Source: Hemerocallis citrina | Lineage: Eukaryota; Streptophyta; Magnoliopsida; Asparagales; Asphodelaceae | Length of the DNA stretch: 64,000 nt | Reading direction: 5' to 3' | Assembly (NCBI GenBank): GCA_017893485.1 | Contig: CM030362.1 | Span: 261,444,255 to 261,508,254, forward strand | In this document: positions 47,593 to 57,743 of the stretch, piece after piece | Layout: each line of letters begins with the position of its first letter | Numbering within the stretch: the first letter of the stretch is position 1 | Translations under genes and position numbers: made by a program | Notes under the pieces: model-generated | Told to the model about the DNA's origin: nothing | The model's database searches: none | Seen by the model: only the letters and a program-made list of their open reading frames with translations

Positions 47593-48508
47593 TTAAACCT
47601 AAGAACAGACACTAAAAGAAAATGTGATGAAACCTGGGCAAACGTAAGTGAGGCGGTTCTATATAGTCGGACGGTGTACTTCGGGACTATAGATTCAGTC
47701 GGGCGGTGTACTCCGACACTGTAATTGCCTTGCATCCAGTCGGACGGTGTACTCCACGACAGTGCTGTGAAACGAGATGAGCCTCAATTAAATTCGGGAT
47801 TATGAATGATCAGGCGGTGTACTCCGGGATCATAAATAGTCCGGCGGATGGGAGGCGGATCTCTGATATTCCGGGGCTAGAGCGGCACTTGCGGGGTGTT
47901 CGCATGAGGTAGATTTTGCATAGTCAGACGGTGTACTCCGGGGCTGGAATCCATACTTGTGGGATGTCTGAACCTTGTTGCTTTACCGAGTAGGAATTCA
48001 TGGCGAGGAATTGTACTCTATAATGTGGAGTACGTAAGGGCTTGCCCTCAGACCTATGTAGTATGGGATGCATAGAATCCGAACAAGTATGCATTAGTGT
48101 CATCGTAGTGTAATGTCTGCATTAGGCATTAAGTCATATCATACACTGGCATATTTAGGATAGTCACTTCTTCCACTTTGTTGTGCATTCAAGTTTGTGC
48201 TTGCTAAAGTAAAAGAATCGTTGCATTATAGCATTGGGTCAATTGTATACAACTGACGTACCCATAGTTTTCTAGTTTCAGGATTGGACCTGGCATGGAT
48301 TTCATGTCACTATAATGAGTTGATACTAATGTTTACTTCCAGATTAAAGTTGTTGAATGTTAAAGTTATATATTTACTGTCGCAGTGTAATTGTAACAGA
48401 CAATGTGTAATGAAAAAAAATTTAATTCCTTGTAAATTTGTATGAATTGAAGTAAAAAGATCATGTACTTGCTACGAATTACCTATGTTTGGAATTCGAG
48501 GGGTTACA
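47593..48508 (+). repeat. Solo LTR piece 4 (3' end) with minisatellite
   Basis: Last 0.9 kb of the split solo LTR. A minisatellite with GTCGGACGGTGTACTCC-like cores repeats about six times at 47660-47950. The part 48040-48260 mirrors 35660-35890 of the Tekay-like LTR ('gcattaggcattaagtcatatcatacac' region). It ends GGGGTTACA at 48508. Confidence 0.75.
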
Positions 48509-49275
48509 ACAGTTTTGACATCGCTACGTAATATGACCTTAACTTTATCATCCAAACTCCAATTGAGATAATTCAAAATTCTCTGGAACGCCAAGAAAAA
48601 GATCAACAACGTTCATGTTTTGAGTTTTGAGGAGAGATACTAGCTGTATCAAGGTCAAAATCAGGCATGAAGTTGATGTATCTGCACAAAATTTGGAGTA
48701 CACTGTGGATTATACTGATATCGTTATTGCCAATAGCGGCATCAGGCTAATTATTCCATTATTGGGAATAGCGGCATCAGTTATAAGCGATTTTCACTTG
48801 CAATTTTTTCTGGACAGTTTCGACATCGCTACTTAATATGGGCATAACTTTATCAACTGAACTCAAATTGAGATAATTCAAAATTCTATGGAACGCCAAG
48901 AAAAAAATCTACAACTTAAATGTTTTGAGTTTTGAAAGATACTGACTATATCAGGGTCAAAATTGGGATTGAAGTTTGTACACCTGCACGAAATTTAGAG
49001 TACACTGTGGATTATACTGATGTCATATTACCAATAACGGCTTCAGGCTAATTATGCCGTTATTTGGAATAACGGCATCAGTTATAAGCGACTTTCACTT
49101 ACGATTTTTTTCTCAAGTCATAGAACTCCTAAGTAAATATAAGATATACTGATGTCGTTACTCCCAATAGCGACAACGAAATTTATTTTTTTTACAGGTG
49201 TCGCTATTGACAATAACGACATAAAAAATAATAGATGTCGTTATTATCAATAACATTTTATACTGGTGTTTAAAA
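48509..49275. repeat. ~305-bp tandem repeat with short inverted motifs
   Basis: 'gacatcgcta' recurs at 48517 and 48822 (period 305), giving about two copies. Each copy contains small inverted pairs such as GTTATTGCCAATAGCGGC and CCGTTATTTGGAATAACGG. Between 49150 and 49255 the same GTCGTTATT/AATAGCGAC motif recurs in shorter form at least three more times. Subterminal arrays of this kind occur in CACTA transposons, but no CACTA terminus is seen. Confidence 0.7.
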
Positions 49276-49767
49276 ACTGGGTCAGTTGAAAAAATATTTT
49301 CGAAGTGGATCAGTTTGGTCAATATTTTTATAAAGTGGGTCACTAGGGAAACAAATTCCTTAGAAGACGGGGAAACTTCTGTTTGTGGGCACCTCAATCT
49401 GAACAGCTGGACTCTCAGAACCAGCCATGGCATGGCTCTTCTTCCCAAGCACGGCGGATCGTGGAAGGAGAGGCAACTGAGTAGACCCCCATGTGATTTT
49501 TCCACCTCCATTCAATTCCATGGCTTCAATACCAAGAATTAAGTTACCTTCCTTCATTTGTTTATTCATTGATTGTCAGAAACTTAATATGCTTCCAAAA
49601 CTACGTTTGATGCTGATTCCTAGCATCCTACTACTACTTCATAAGAAATTGTAGTAATAAATATATGATGAAAATCATTATGGACTATCGATAATATACA
49701 TCATATTAAGTGAGAGCAAATAGATAATAAGTTTACATTCGAAACAAACTATTAAAGATTTAACCTT
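49276..49767 (-). other. Unassigned stretch with a possible exon
   Basis: On the minus strand 49360-49569 there is a 69-codon open frame (MNKQMKEGNLILGIEAMELN..., with an internal MAGSESPAVQIEVP). Its composition is less biased than its neighbours. I recognise no family and see no clear splice partners. It could be a fragment of a host gene or chance. The rest is AT-rich. Confidence 0.25.
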
Positions 49768-49772
49768 TGATC

Positions 49773-50509
49773 TGTTGGGACAACAAACGTCTCTGGTCGC
49801 AACGGAACTAATAGAGCAATGAGTAAGTCGAAGTAGACGAGACGAATAAATTAAGCAAGCAAGTAGATAAACCAAACTAACACAAACACACCGATGACTT
49901 ATTCCGATTAGATTTTGCTTAATCCGGGGAAAAATATAGAGAGATCTGATATTCAAATAGAAGTGATTATAAGGAGTTATTGATTCACTCAATGCAAGGA
50001 ATTAAACTCACTCATCAAGAACTATCTCTCTCTCGAGTCTCTCTTTGCAATGAAGAAAATAATCTATGAAGTACTCCCACTCAAATTTGAGGAGTTTACA
50101 ATATATACAGAAGAATATAGAGAAAACTTGGTCTAATCTTGGTTCTCAGTAGTTCGATATAACCTGGAAAAGAAGTAACTGAATAGGAGCCGCACAATCT
50201 AACTTGGAGTTGAAGATTGAGCTGAAACGACCTAAAAAATCGAAGCTCAAAAACGAACACAGCGCCGCGGTCAGTCGACCGTCCAACAAGACCGATCGAC
50301 CGTACTACTCTCTGACATTCCCTGTACTACGAGCGGTCGGGGGCGCGGTCGGGGGTGCGGTCGACCGCAACATGGGACAGTCGACCGTAAGTATACCTGC
50401 ACCTTGCTGCTGCTGTTTTCCCTTCTACTCACGTCGATGCTTCGACATCCGTGCTTCATATTACCTTCTTCTAATCTGAACAACGAGTATACATGACACA
50501 ATCCTAACA
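49773..50509 (-). repeat. copia 3' LTR
   Basis: 737 bp, partner of 52086-52833. It contains GGTCGACCGT/CGGTCGACCG palindrome-like clusters at about 50270-50395 that are shared by both LTRs. Confidence 0.93.
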
Positions 50510-50616
50510 AACTCTACCTTAGATTGCATACGAGTGCTATCACATGATGTGTTACTCATCTCCAAACTCAAATAAATTCCACTTGCAGAGAAAACTTAGA
50601 ACAATAGCTTCTTCTT

Positions 50617-52065
50617 CTAGTTGAAATAATCTGTACCCAATCTCACCAAATCCAGTATACTCCTCCAAAGGTACACCTCCGTAGATGTACTCACGAAGTT
50701 GCCAAACTCTGCACGAACTCCACCTACCCTTAGGCATTCTTCACCTCTCGACGATATTCGAACGTCGTTGTCTCTTCTCGATGATTCTAGTTGTGGCAAA
50801 CTAGCTGAGCTTGCGGGAATAATGGGAAAAGAACAATCAACCCCTGCGCAGGATTTTTGAATCCCCCAAATCTTGTAGAAATTATGTTGGCTTGGCCCAA
50901 CCACTTTCATACCTCTAATCACTTCATGATGACCTTGATAAACAGACAGAACTCCACCTCGAGCTACGTACCTGCAGCCCCGTGCATCAAGAGTTCCCAA
51001 AGAAATCAGATTCCGTTTCAGCAGAGCAATATGCAAAACATCCCTTAAAGTGAACATATTTAGACCTGGCATCTTCAACTCAACTGTCCTCTCACCTACT
51101 ACTTCACAAATCTCCCCAGTTCCCGTTGTTACACAACGCCCCGTAGTAGATTTATAAGTAGAAAACAACTCTCTCTTGGAGCAAATATGAGAAGAACTAT
51201 CTGAGTCAAGAAACCAACTAGAATCCACTTCTAAAGAATTTGAAACAAGAACACACGAACCATCTGAATCAAAGGCACTAACCACATTAGCGACTGAACT
51301 CCCATTCTTGGCGCTCTCCTGATTCTGTAATTTCCAACAGTCTTTCTTGATATGCCCTGGCCTCTTGCAATATCGGCAACGGATCGAATCCTTTTGCAAA
51401 GCACTTTGTCTTCCCCCCGAAGGACCATCCACTGCTAGACAACTTGTAGGAATATACGATGATAATTTATGGGTCTCCTTCCTAAGTTGATTTTCCTTCA
51501 ATGCTTTGATTACACCATCTACCGAAATACTCTCCTTGGCAGATCTACCGTGTAGCATGGTAGTGATCAAAGGCTCGTTCGAATCCGACAGTGAATATAT
51601 CAGGTTGAAAGCTTTATCTTCCTAACACACATCTGCGTTGATCGCCTTAAGTTCAGATAATACCTTATTGAACGCTGTAATGTGGTCTTGGAGATCGGTA
51701 CCTTCCTTCATAGATAAATGGAATAACTTCCTCTTCCAATGCATCCGATCTAATAACGACAAACCAGAGTAGTCAGCTATGAGTTTTTCCCACAAACTCG
51801 CCGCATCAGTTTCTTCAAGAAATCTTTACTTGACCTTGTTCGCCAAGGATAGTCGGGTCAGACTTATGGCTCTTTCACGAATATCTTCACAATCGCCATC
51901 CCTCATATCAGTTGGCTTTTCTTTCTTCTTAACGGCTAACTGCAACAGTTCTTGAACAAGAACATCATACATGTCAGTCTTCCAAAGATTGAAATTGATC
52001 TTTCCATTAAACTGCTTGATCTTCAAAATACTGTGGCCTGTCATCTTAACCAAGGGCCTCGGCAA
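50617..52065 (-). pseudogene. copia gag-protease-preintegrase ORF
   Basis: ATG at 52065 starts MPRPLVKMTGHSILKIKQFNG, then NFNLWKTDMYDVLVQ (copia gag). Stops near 51826 and 51619 break an otherwise continuous frame (WEKLIADYSGLS, HWKRKLFHLSMKEGT, ELKAINADVC, LIYSLSDSNEPLITTML). The CCHC knuckle CRYCKRPGHIKKDC lies at about 51336-51378. The protease motif WFLDSDSSSHIC has D-S-D where D-[ST]-G is expected. The GAG-pre-integrase part (VLHIALLKRNLISLGTLD) follows, and a stop at 50617 ends a non-homologous tail. Confidence 0.88.
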
Positions 52066-52071
52066 CCTAAA

Positions 52072-52085
52072 ACTCTGATACCAGT
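52072..52085 (-). promoter_or_regulatory. copia primer-binding site (initiator Met)
   Basis: On the minus strand ACTGGTATCAGAGTTTT follows directly after the 5' LTR end. TGGTATCAGAG is complementary to the initiator Met tRNA 3' end. Confidence 0.88.
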
Positions 52086-52833
52086 TGTTGAGATTAGGGC
52101 ATCAACCAACACCCATTGTCGCAACGGAACTAATAGATCAATGAGAAAGTCAAAGTAGATGAGATGAATAAATTGAGCAAGCAAGTAGATCCACCAAACT
52201 AACACAAACACACCGATGACTTATCCCGGTTAGCTTTTGCTTAATCTGGGGGGGAATATAGGGAGATCTGATATTCAACTAGAAGCGATTACAAGGAGTT
52301 ATTGATTCACTCAATACAAGGAATTAAACTCACTCACCAAGAACTATCTCTCTCTCGAGCCTCTTTTTGCAATTAAGAAAATAATCTATGACGTACTCCC
52401 ACTCATATTGGAGGAGTTTATAATATATATAGAAGTATAGAAAGAAACATAGGCCTAATCTTGATTCTCATCCCTCCGATATAACCTGGAAAGGAAGTAA
52501 CTGAATAGGAGCCGCACGATTTAACTTGGAGTTAAAGATTGGGCTGAAACACCGTAACAAATCGAAGCCCAAAAACGAACACAGCGCCACGGTCGGTCGA
52601 TCGTCCAACAAGACCGGTCGACCGTACCACTCTCTAACATTTCCTGTACTACGAGCGGTCGGGGAGCGCGGTCGAGGGGTGCGGTCGACCGCAACATGGG
52701 ATAGTCGACCGCAACTATACTTGCACCTTGCTGCTGCTGTTTTTTCTTCTACTCACTTCGATCTTTCGATCTTCGTGCTTCATATTACCTTCTTCTAATC
52801 TGAACAATGAGTATACAAGACATAATCCTAACA
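52086..52833 (-). repeat. copia 5' LTR
   Basis: 748 bp, minus orientation, ends ...AATCCTAACA at 52833. Compared with 49773-50509 it shows small indels and scattered substitutions. Confidence 0.93.
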
Positions 52834-53395
52834 TGATCGTCACAGGAAAAAGTAGCTAAAGCTTCCGACAGTGAATCTGGATCGTTGATTGAACACCGTG
52901 ATCTGAATCTGATAGTTGCTATCGCTGGACCTCAAAAAAGCCTGAAATACCGGGGGAGGTCCCGGCGACTAACCCTCCAGAGCTCATGTCAGAACCAGAG
53001 AGAGAAAGAGAGTTTAAGAAAGAAATTGTAGATTTATTCATTACCTTCTGAGTGGGGGGGAGGGTATTTATAGGCCTGAGAAATAGTTTAGGAGATTAAT
53101 ATGAATCTATTAGATTGATATGAATCACTTATCTCCGATTGATTATCCCCTTAAGAGATAAGACTCTCTTATCTGGGGATAAGAGATTTAACTTATAACC
53201 CTCATGAGCTTAGTATCTCTCCTAATGGGCCTAGTCGATTTTAATGGGCTTGGGAGCGGCCCATATCTTATAGATGAGCCTGAAGAAAGTCAGGACCTAT
53301 TAAAGAAGCCCGTGATAGCTAATCTGCCTGTAGAAGCTTTATGATCTGTTCTGGAATTGCACATCGCTGATTTGCTGTGATTTTTACTATTATCA
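52834..53395 (-). mobile_element. Tat C 3' LTR, minus orientation
   Basis: The minus strand starts TGATAATAG (53395 downward) and ends ...GTGACGATCA at 52834. The TATA box is reversed at about 53066-53076 (GGTATTTATAGG), and the 'ccggcgactaaccctcc' block matches Tat LTRs. The PPT-like GGGAGTGGGGGCTTA precedes it at 53396-53410, so this is the 3' LTR of a minus-strand element whose body lies to the right. The copia element inserted within 5 bp of its end. The LTR sequence is diverged from Tat A/B, suggesting a separate family. Confidence 0.75.
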
Positions 53396-55600
53396 TAAGC
53401 CCCCACTCCCGAAAGACAATTTTCTTGGCTTTCGAAAAATAGTTCGCTTTATTTCAGACTTATGGAGTACAATCTTAGTTTTCTGAGACGATTGGAGATA
53501 TCTGGAACAAATTAGAAGCTTCTGGAGGTAAATATTTTCCTGGAATTTTTGGAATTTTCTTGAATTTTCCATAATTTTTCGGATTTGTAATAATTTATCA
53601 CCAATTAAAAATTGTTGTTTCGAATTTTTTAATTAATTATTCCAACTTTTAATCATTTTTCAAAAATTTGAATTAATTTTCCAATTTTAATCATTATTTT
53701 CAGATTTTTAAATTTGATTTTTAAAATTTTGATTGAATTTTGGGGATTTTTATTAAATTATCGAAATTGGCACAAGATTTGGAGCAATCTGAGTCGTTGA
53801 TCAGGTGAGGCTCGCATGTTGAGGAGATTCGGTGGCTTTGATGTGGAGGCTGTGATGAGGTGGTGACATGGCTTCATCTGGAGCGCTCATCAGAGTGGTG
53901 CTCGCCCGCTGAGTAAGATCAAGCGGCAGGGAAGAGGAGCTAGCGGCGTGGCTTGATCCTAAGTGCCCATCTCGAAGGAGCTCGCATTTTGGAGAGATCC
54001 TACTACTGACGGTTGAAGCAAAGCGGTAGAGGTCAAGAGCGTGACATAACGAGATCTCCTAATGTGACATAACGTGACATAACGTGACATCTCGAAGGGC
54101 AAGCGCTCGAACTTCTGAGCGATCTAAGGGTCGAAAATAGATGGGAGGACCCCTCAGCTCGGCCGACCATCTCACCGAGCTCCCCTTCATCTTCAGTAGA
54201 GTAGTGATGGAGCTCGGCGAGGTTCTATTTTGGGCATGGATCTCGGCAAATTGGTGGAGTTTGAGCTCAGAGAACATCGGAGATGGAGCTTGGCGAACTT
54301 GGAGATGGAGCTCGGTGACCTTTGGAAATGGAGCTCGGTGAGAAGGATGTAGAGCTCGGTTAACATTGGATATGGGTGTGCTTCATTCTCGCTGACCTCG
54401 AGGGAACAGTAAGCTCAGTGGAATTGTTTTAGTTGAGGAGTGAGTTCAGCGAGCTTCATGGAGTCGAGCTTCGAGTTCGGCAGATCTAATTCGAGCAAGA
54501 ATGCAGCTCGACAGTGCTACTTCGTGGGAGGAACGATCTCGGCAAGATCAGAGGATTCGAGCTTCGACTTCGGCGGAGCTACTTCGGGCGAAAGCGCAGC
54601 TCGGCAGTGCTACTTCGTGGGAGGAATGAGCTCGATGAGGTTGGAGGAGTCGAGCCTTGAGTTTGGCAGAGCTATTTTAGGAGAAAACGCAGCTCGATGG
54701 TGTTGCTTCGTGTGAGGAACGAGCTCGACGATGCTTCTTCGAAGTCGAGAATTTGTAGTGGATTTGGGTTTTGGATTTCGAGTTTAGAGTTAAGTTGAGC
54801 TCCAACCCGAAGTCCTATATCTCTTTTGAAGTTGGGTATTTAGACTTCAGTGTATGTTTGAAGCTTGTGTTGTTCTTCAATTCTTCATTTTCATGTTGTT
54901 GAAGCTCTTGCTGTTGGGTTTTGATCAACTTTGTAGTCATTTTGTGGAGCTCTAGGGCTTTGTTGACTTAGGGCTTGTTCAGCTTTGAGGTTGGCTTGTT
55001 ATTAGGCTGAAGTTTGAATTAGTGGACAAAGGAGTTGGAATTTGAATCACCTCCGAAGTCTTTGCTGGCCATGCTTGTGTGCTTCGACATCGTTTTGATT
55101 TGTTGAGTTGTGCAGCTCGGAGTTGAGTTGATGCCTTCGAGATCGTTCATGATTTTGAGCAGCTTCATCGGGTTGGACTTTTTTTGTTGTCCAAGTTTTG
55201 AAGCTTTGACATCAGGTTTTGCTGAGTTGTGCATCTCGGAGTTGAAGATGGGTGGGTTTTGTATTGAAAGCTTTTGTATTGACTGGCGAACATATTCTTT
55301 TCTCTTTGATGGCAACAAATTGGTCCCCCCTATAGCGCCTTATTCTTGTTGCCTCAAGGGCATCTTCTACTGTGGTGACCGAGTTGCTAAGGAGAGTGAA
55401 TGATCTTGTGAAGAACAAGATTCATCCAATCATCGATAACTTTGAGCACTATTCCTCGACTAGGTTTCTATCCGTCGACCAAGATCTTTGGTCGAGTTCA
55501 TGTTTCAGTCATATTCGAAGATTGGTGTTGAGTTTGTGAACCTTGATATAGGGTTTTGTTTAAGGGTTTAAATATTGGTGTTCACTTTTTTATGCATGCT
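53396..55600 (-). mobile_element. Tat C 3' internal region (non-coding, repetitive)
   Basis: Polypurine tract, AT-rich spacer (53500-53770), then GC-richer tandem sequence with cores related to those of Tat A and B (CAATCTGAGTCGTTGATC near 53783; GGCGTGGCTTGATCC near 53945). Short GGAGATGGAGCTCGGTGA-type repeats occur at 54170-54360. No pol is seen in the visible part. The right boundary is uncertain. Confidence 0.6.
54461..54739 (+). repeat. Three tandem 93-bp units (31-codon period)
   Basis: Units begin at 54461, 54554 and 54647 (GAGTCGAGCTTCGAGTTCGG and variants). Because 93 is a multiple of 3, an open frame 54440-54715 translates to a 31-residue repeat with the core AARQCYFVGG. No independent sign of protein coding. 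Confidence 0.85.
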
Positions 55601-55806
55601 TTTAGAGCATCTGTAGTCGTTATCTATATATCGATAATATCGATATTTAGCTTAAAAAGTAGCTGCAGTCGTTTGCTATATATCGATATTATCGATAAAT
55701 CGCTACAGTGCTTTGCTATATATGAGAGACGAAATAGCTTTTATCGATAAGTCAGCGACGGCGTTCGAAGCACCGTCCCACGAAAAAAATTAATATTTTA
55801 ATCGTC

Positions 55807-56206
55807 GGACGGCACTTGAAGTGCCGTCCGTTTGGAAAAATTATATTTTATCTGATTTTTTAAACGCCACAAAAGGACGTGCCGCATATCCCGGACGGCA
55901 CTTGATGTGCCGTCCGTCGAGTTTTAATAAAAAAAAAATTTATATGCCAAAAGATGCCAAAAAGATGCCAAAAAGATGCCGAAAAGATGCCAAGATGCCA
56001 AAAAGATGCTAAAAAGATGCCAAAAATTTCAAAAAGCACTCAGAATGTCTTGGACGGCACTTCATGTGCCGTCCTAGACTTAAGGGACTTGATTTTTTTT
56101 TTGTTTTTTTCTTTGGTTGAACGGACGGCACTTCATGTGCCGTCTGACCGAATGGGACCCGGTTTTTTGTGCTTTTTCACCACCGACGGCACTTCATGTG
56201 CCGTCT
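55807..56206. repeat. Five copies of a 22-23-bp palindrome
   Basis: GGACGGCACTT-x-AAGTGCCGTCC-type palindromes lie at 55807-55829, 55893-55915, 56052-56074, 56123-56145 and about 56185-56206. The arms are nearly invariant while the flanks differ, and spacing varies from about 40 to 136 bp. Each could form an 11-bp-stem hairpin. Confidence 0.92.
55943..56032. repeat. Simple repeat, unit AAAAGATGCC
   Basis: Eight to nine copies of a 9-11-bp unit between the second and third palindromes of the MITE. Confidence 0.9.
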
Positions 56207-56328
56207 CTTAATATTATATTATAGATTGCTATAAAATAGCTTTCAACGAGTGCAGCGGAATCGAAAATCTTATTTCTATTTATCCATATATGGATAATTT
56301 TCCAATAAACGACTACAGATGCTCTAAG

Positions 56329-56331
<3 letters not shown>

Positions 56332-56383
<52 letters not shown>
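56332..56383. repeat. (AT)n microsatellite
   Basis: About 26 AT repeats directly after the MITE end. Confidence 0.97.
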
Positions 56384-56384
<1 letters not shown>

Positions 56385-56385
<1 letters not shown>

Positions 56386-56542
56386 CAATGCTTCATTGAA
56401 AACGGTAATGTAGCGATGAAAACGTGAAAACCACCTAGGCCTTGGTTATAATGCATTATAACCAAGGTCGTTGTTCCCACAACGGCCTAGATGGTTTTCA
56501 CGAGTTTTCAAAATATTTGCGTTTTCAATGGAGAGCAATGCT
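56385..56542. mobile_element. Small fold-back element
   Basis: Nearly the whole 157 bp pairs with itself: GCAATGCTTCATTGAAAACG (56386-56405) with the complement of GCGTTTTCAATGGAGAGCAATGC near 56519-56541, CGTGAAAACCACCTAGGCC (56423-56441) with GGCCTAGATGGTTTTCACG (56484-56502), and a central 24-bp perfect palindrome at 56442-56465. This suggests a MITE of the fold-back type. Confidence 0.7.
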
Positions 56543-56932
56543 AATATGAAATGGTGAGATGGGTGAGATGAAAATATTTTTTTTGAGAGATGAGAAATTT
56601 GAGTCATCTGAATCTCAATCACATTGTTCACATCACTCTACATGTCATCTAGATGATGTGTACAAATTTTTAAGTGATTTGGAGACCTCTAGCCTATGCA
56701 TCAAAACATTCAACACTTCATAAAGATGGTATGAAATACATATATATGCATTTATTTGAATGTCTTGATACATAGGTTACAGGTCTCTGAATTTCTTGAA
56801 ATTTGGCACACATCATCTTGATGAAATGTAGAGTGATGTGAACGGTGTGATCGATATTCGAATGACTCAAATCTCTTATCTCTCAGAAAACATTTTCATC
56901 TCATCCATCTCACCATCTTATAATAGCATGAC
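56535..56932. mobile_element. Fold-back MITE with ~190-bp arms
   Basis: The left arm GCAATGCTAATATGAAATGG...GGTGAGATG...GAGATGAAAAT is the reverse complement of the right arm ending ATCTTATAATAGCATGAC, with matching blocks through almost the full length (TTTGAGTCAT, TTCACATCACTCTACAT, GATGATGTGT, ATGCATATATATGTATTTCAT). It overlaps the small fold-back element by its first few bases. No coding. Confidence 0.75.
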
Positions 56933-56935
56933 TAC

Positions 56936-56940
<5 letters not shown>

Positions 56941-56990
<50 letters not shown>
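56941..56990. repeat. (AC)n microsatellite
   Basis: About 24 AC repeats following the fold-back MITE. Confidence 0.97.
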
Positions 56991-56991
<1 letters not shown>

Positions 56992-57338
56992 TTATTTTAT
57001 AAGTCTTGCTTTATATATTAATGAGTAGAATCTTCTTTGGTGGACACATCGACTTGTTTCGTTGATCAAAACATCTCGTCGCTTGCTTCGTTGAACTGCT
57101 CTTTCATCGACCAAGTGTTGTGTTGTTCGCTTATTTTGTAGATCAAACGTTTCATCGTTCGTTTTGCTAAACCGCTTCTTCGTTGACTAAGCATTGCGTT
57201 GTTCGCTTGTTTTGTCGATCAAGCATTTCGTTCCTGAACGATTGTTCCGTTGGATCTTGTGTATGTAGCTGACCAAGAAGAGTTGTTGTAGGAACAAATT
57301 TCATAATGCGGTCGGAGTGTGGACTTATTGTTTGATCC
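56991..57338. other. Unassigned, weakly repeated sequence
   Basis: Two copies of a ~75-bp unit with GTTGTTCGCTTRTTTTGT (about 57122 and 57198). It may be part of Tat C 3' sequence. No gene seen. Confidence 0.4.
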
Positions 57339-57524
57339 CAAGTTTTATAGAGGCAACTTTGAGATGGAGTTAGATGTCTGAACATGTCATTTGCACACAA
57401 CAAGTTTTGTAGAGGCAACTCTGAGATAGATTTGGATGCCTGAACTTGCCATTTTCTCCTAGCAAGTTTTGTAGATCCAACTCTAAGATGAAGTTAGATG
57501 TTTGAACTTGTTGTTTGCTCCAGT
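57339..57524. repeat. Three tandem 62-bp units
   Basis: CAAGTTTTRTAGAGGCAACT-type units start at 57339, 57401 and 57463, an exact 62-bp period. Confidence 0.88.
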
Positions 57525-57743
57525 GGCGGAGCCAGACTATTCAAAATGGGGGTCCCATTTTTTTCGGCATTCATCATCATTGTTGCCAAAAAAAATTCCA
57601 AAATAATTGGATCACATATATTCATAAAACCCATAAATTTATAACCAAACGACAAAATATGTCAATAATATGACTCAAGTTTTCAAAAATTACAATCAAC
57701 AAATTTATCCCTACCGTCGATGTTTCATAAAATAAAACTCTGA
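57521..57743. mobile_element. hAT-like terminus, interrupted by Tat B
   Basis: CAGTGGCGGAGCCAGA, followed by GGGGGTCCC, at 57521 is a start typical of plant hAT elements of the Tip100 kind. Only 223 bp are seen before the Tat B LTR begins at 57744. The other end would lie beyond Tat B, outside the window. Confidence 0.55.

Larger units (their letters stand above)
1312..48508 (+). mobile_element. Tekay-type solo LTR split by nested insertions (whole span)
   Basis: A plus-oriented LTR starts TGTAACATCCC at 1312 and ends GGGGTTACA at 48508, flanked by a perfect 5-bp duplication ACAGT (1307-1311 and 48509-48513). Removing the Helitron (3006-17037), Tat A (17193-43523) and the solo LTR 44090-47592 leaves about 3.3 kb. 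This matches in order the 3.0-kb LTR at 35405-38443 (read in reverse): the CACGTG-rich start, 'gcatgc' region, 'gtaagctag' block, and the 'gcattaggcattaagtcatatcat' region near the end. No internal gag-pol is left, so it is a solo LTR made by LTR-LTR recombination. Pieces: 1312-3005, 17038-17192, 43524-44089, 47593-48508. Confidence 0.8.
49773..52833 (-). mobile_element. Short Ty1/copia element, minus strand
   Basis: LTRs 49773-50509 and 52086-52833 (minus orientation, TGTTAGGATT...CAACA) are flanked by a perfect 5-bp duplication TGATC (49768-49772, 52834-52838). The internal part, only about 1.6 kb, has an initiator-Met primer-binding site, gag, protease and the GAG-pre-integrase segment. 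Integrase core, RT and RNase H are absent. It needs proteins from a relative to move. The LTRs are collinear and similar along their whole length, pointing to a fairly recent insertion. Confidence 0.93.
55602..56327. mobile_element. MITE with 18-20-bp terminal inverted repeats and palindromes
   Basis: TTAGAGCATCTGTAGTCGTT (55602-55621) is mirrored exactly by AACGACTACAGATGCTCTAA (56308-56327). Taking TA as target site gives a TA duplication, which suits Tc1/mariner-like elements; a TTA/TAA site would suit PIF/Harbinger less well. About 0.72 kb, no transposase. It contains five copies of a 22-23-bp palindrome and an 'aaaagatgcc' array, described separately. Confidence 0.75.

Noticed and set aside
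49150..49260. A CACTA transposon end
   Set aside because: The inverted motifs fit, but no CACTA/TAGTG terminus or 3-bp duplication can be found. It is left as an unclassified repeat.
55807..56206. Regularly repeated palindromes resembling a CRISPR array
   Set aside because: The context is a plant genome, spacing is irregular, no cas genes are present, and the array lies inside a MITE with terminal inverted repeats.
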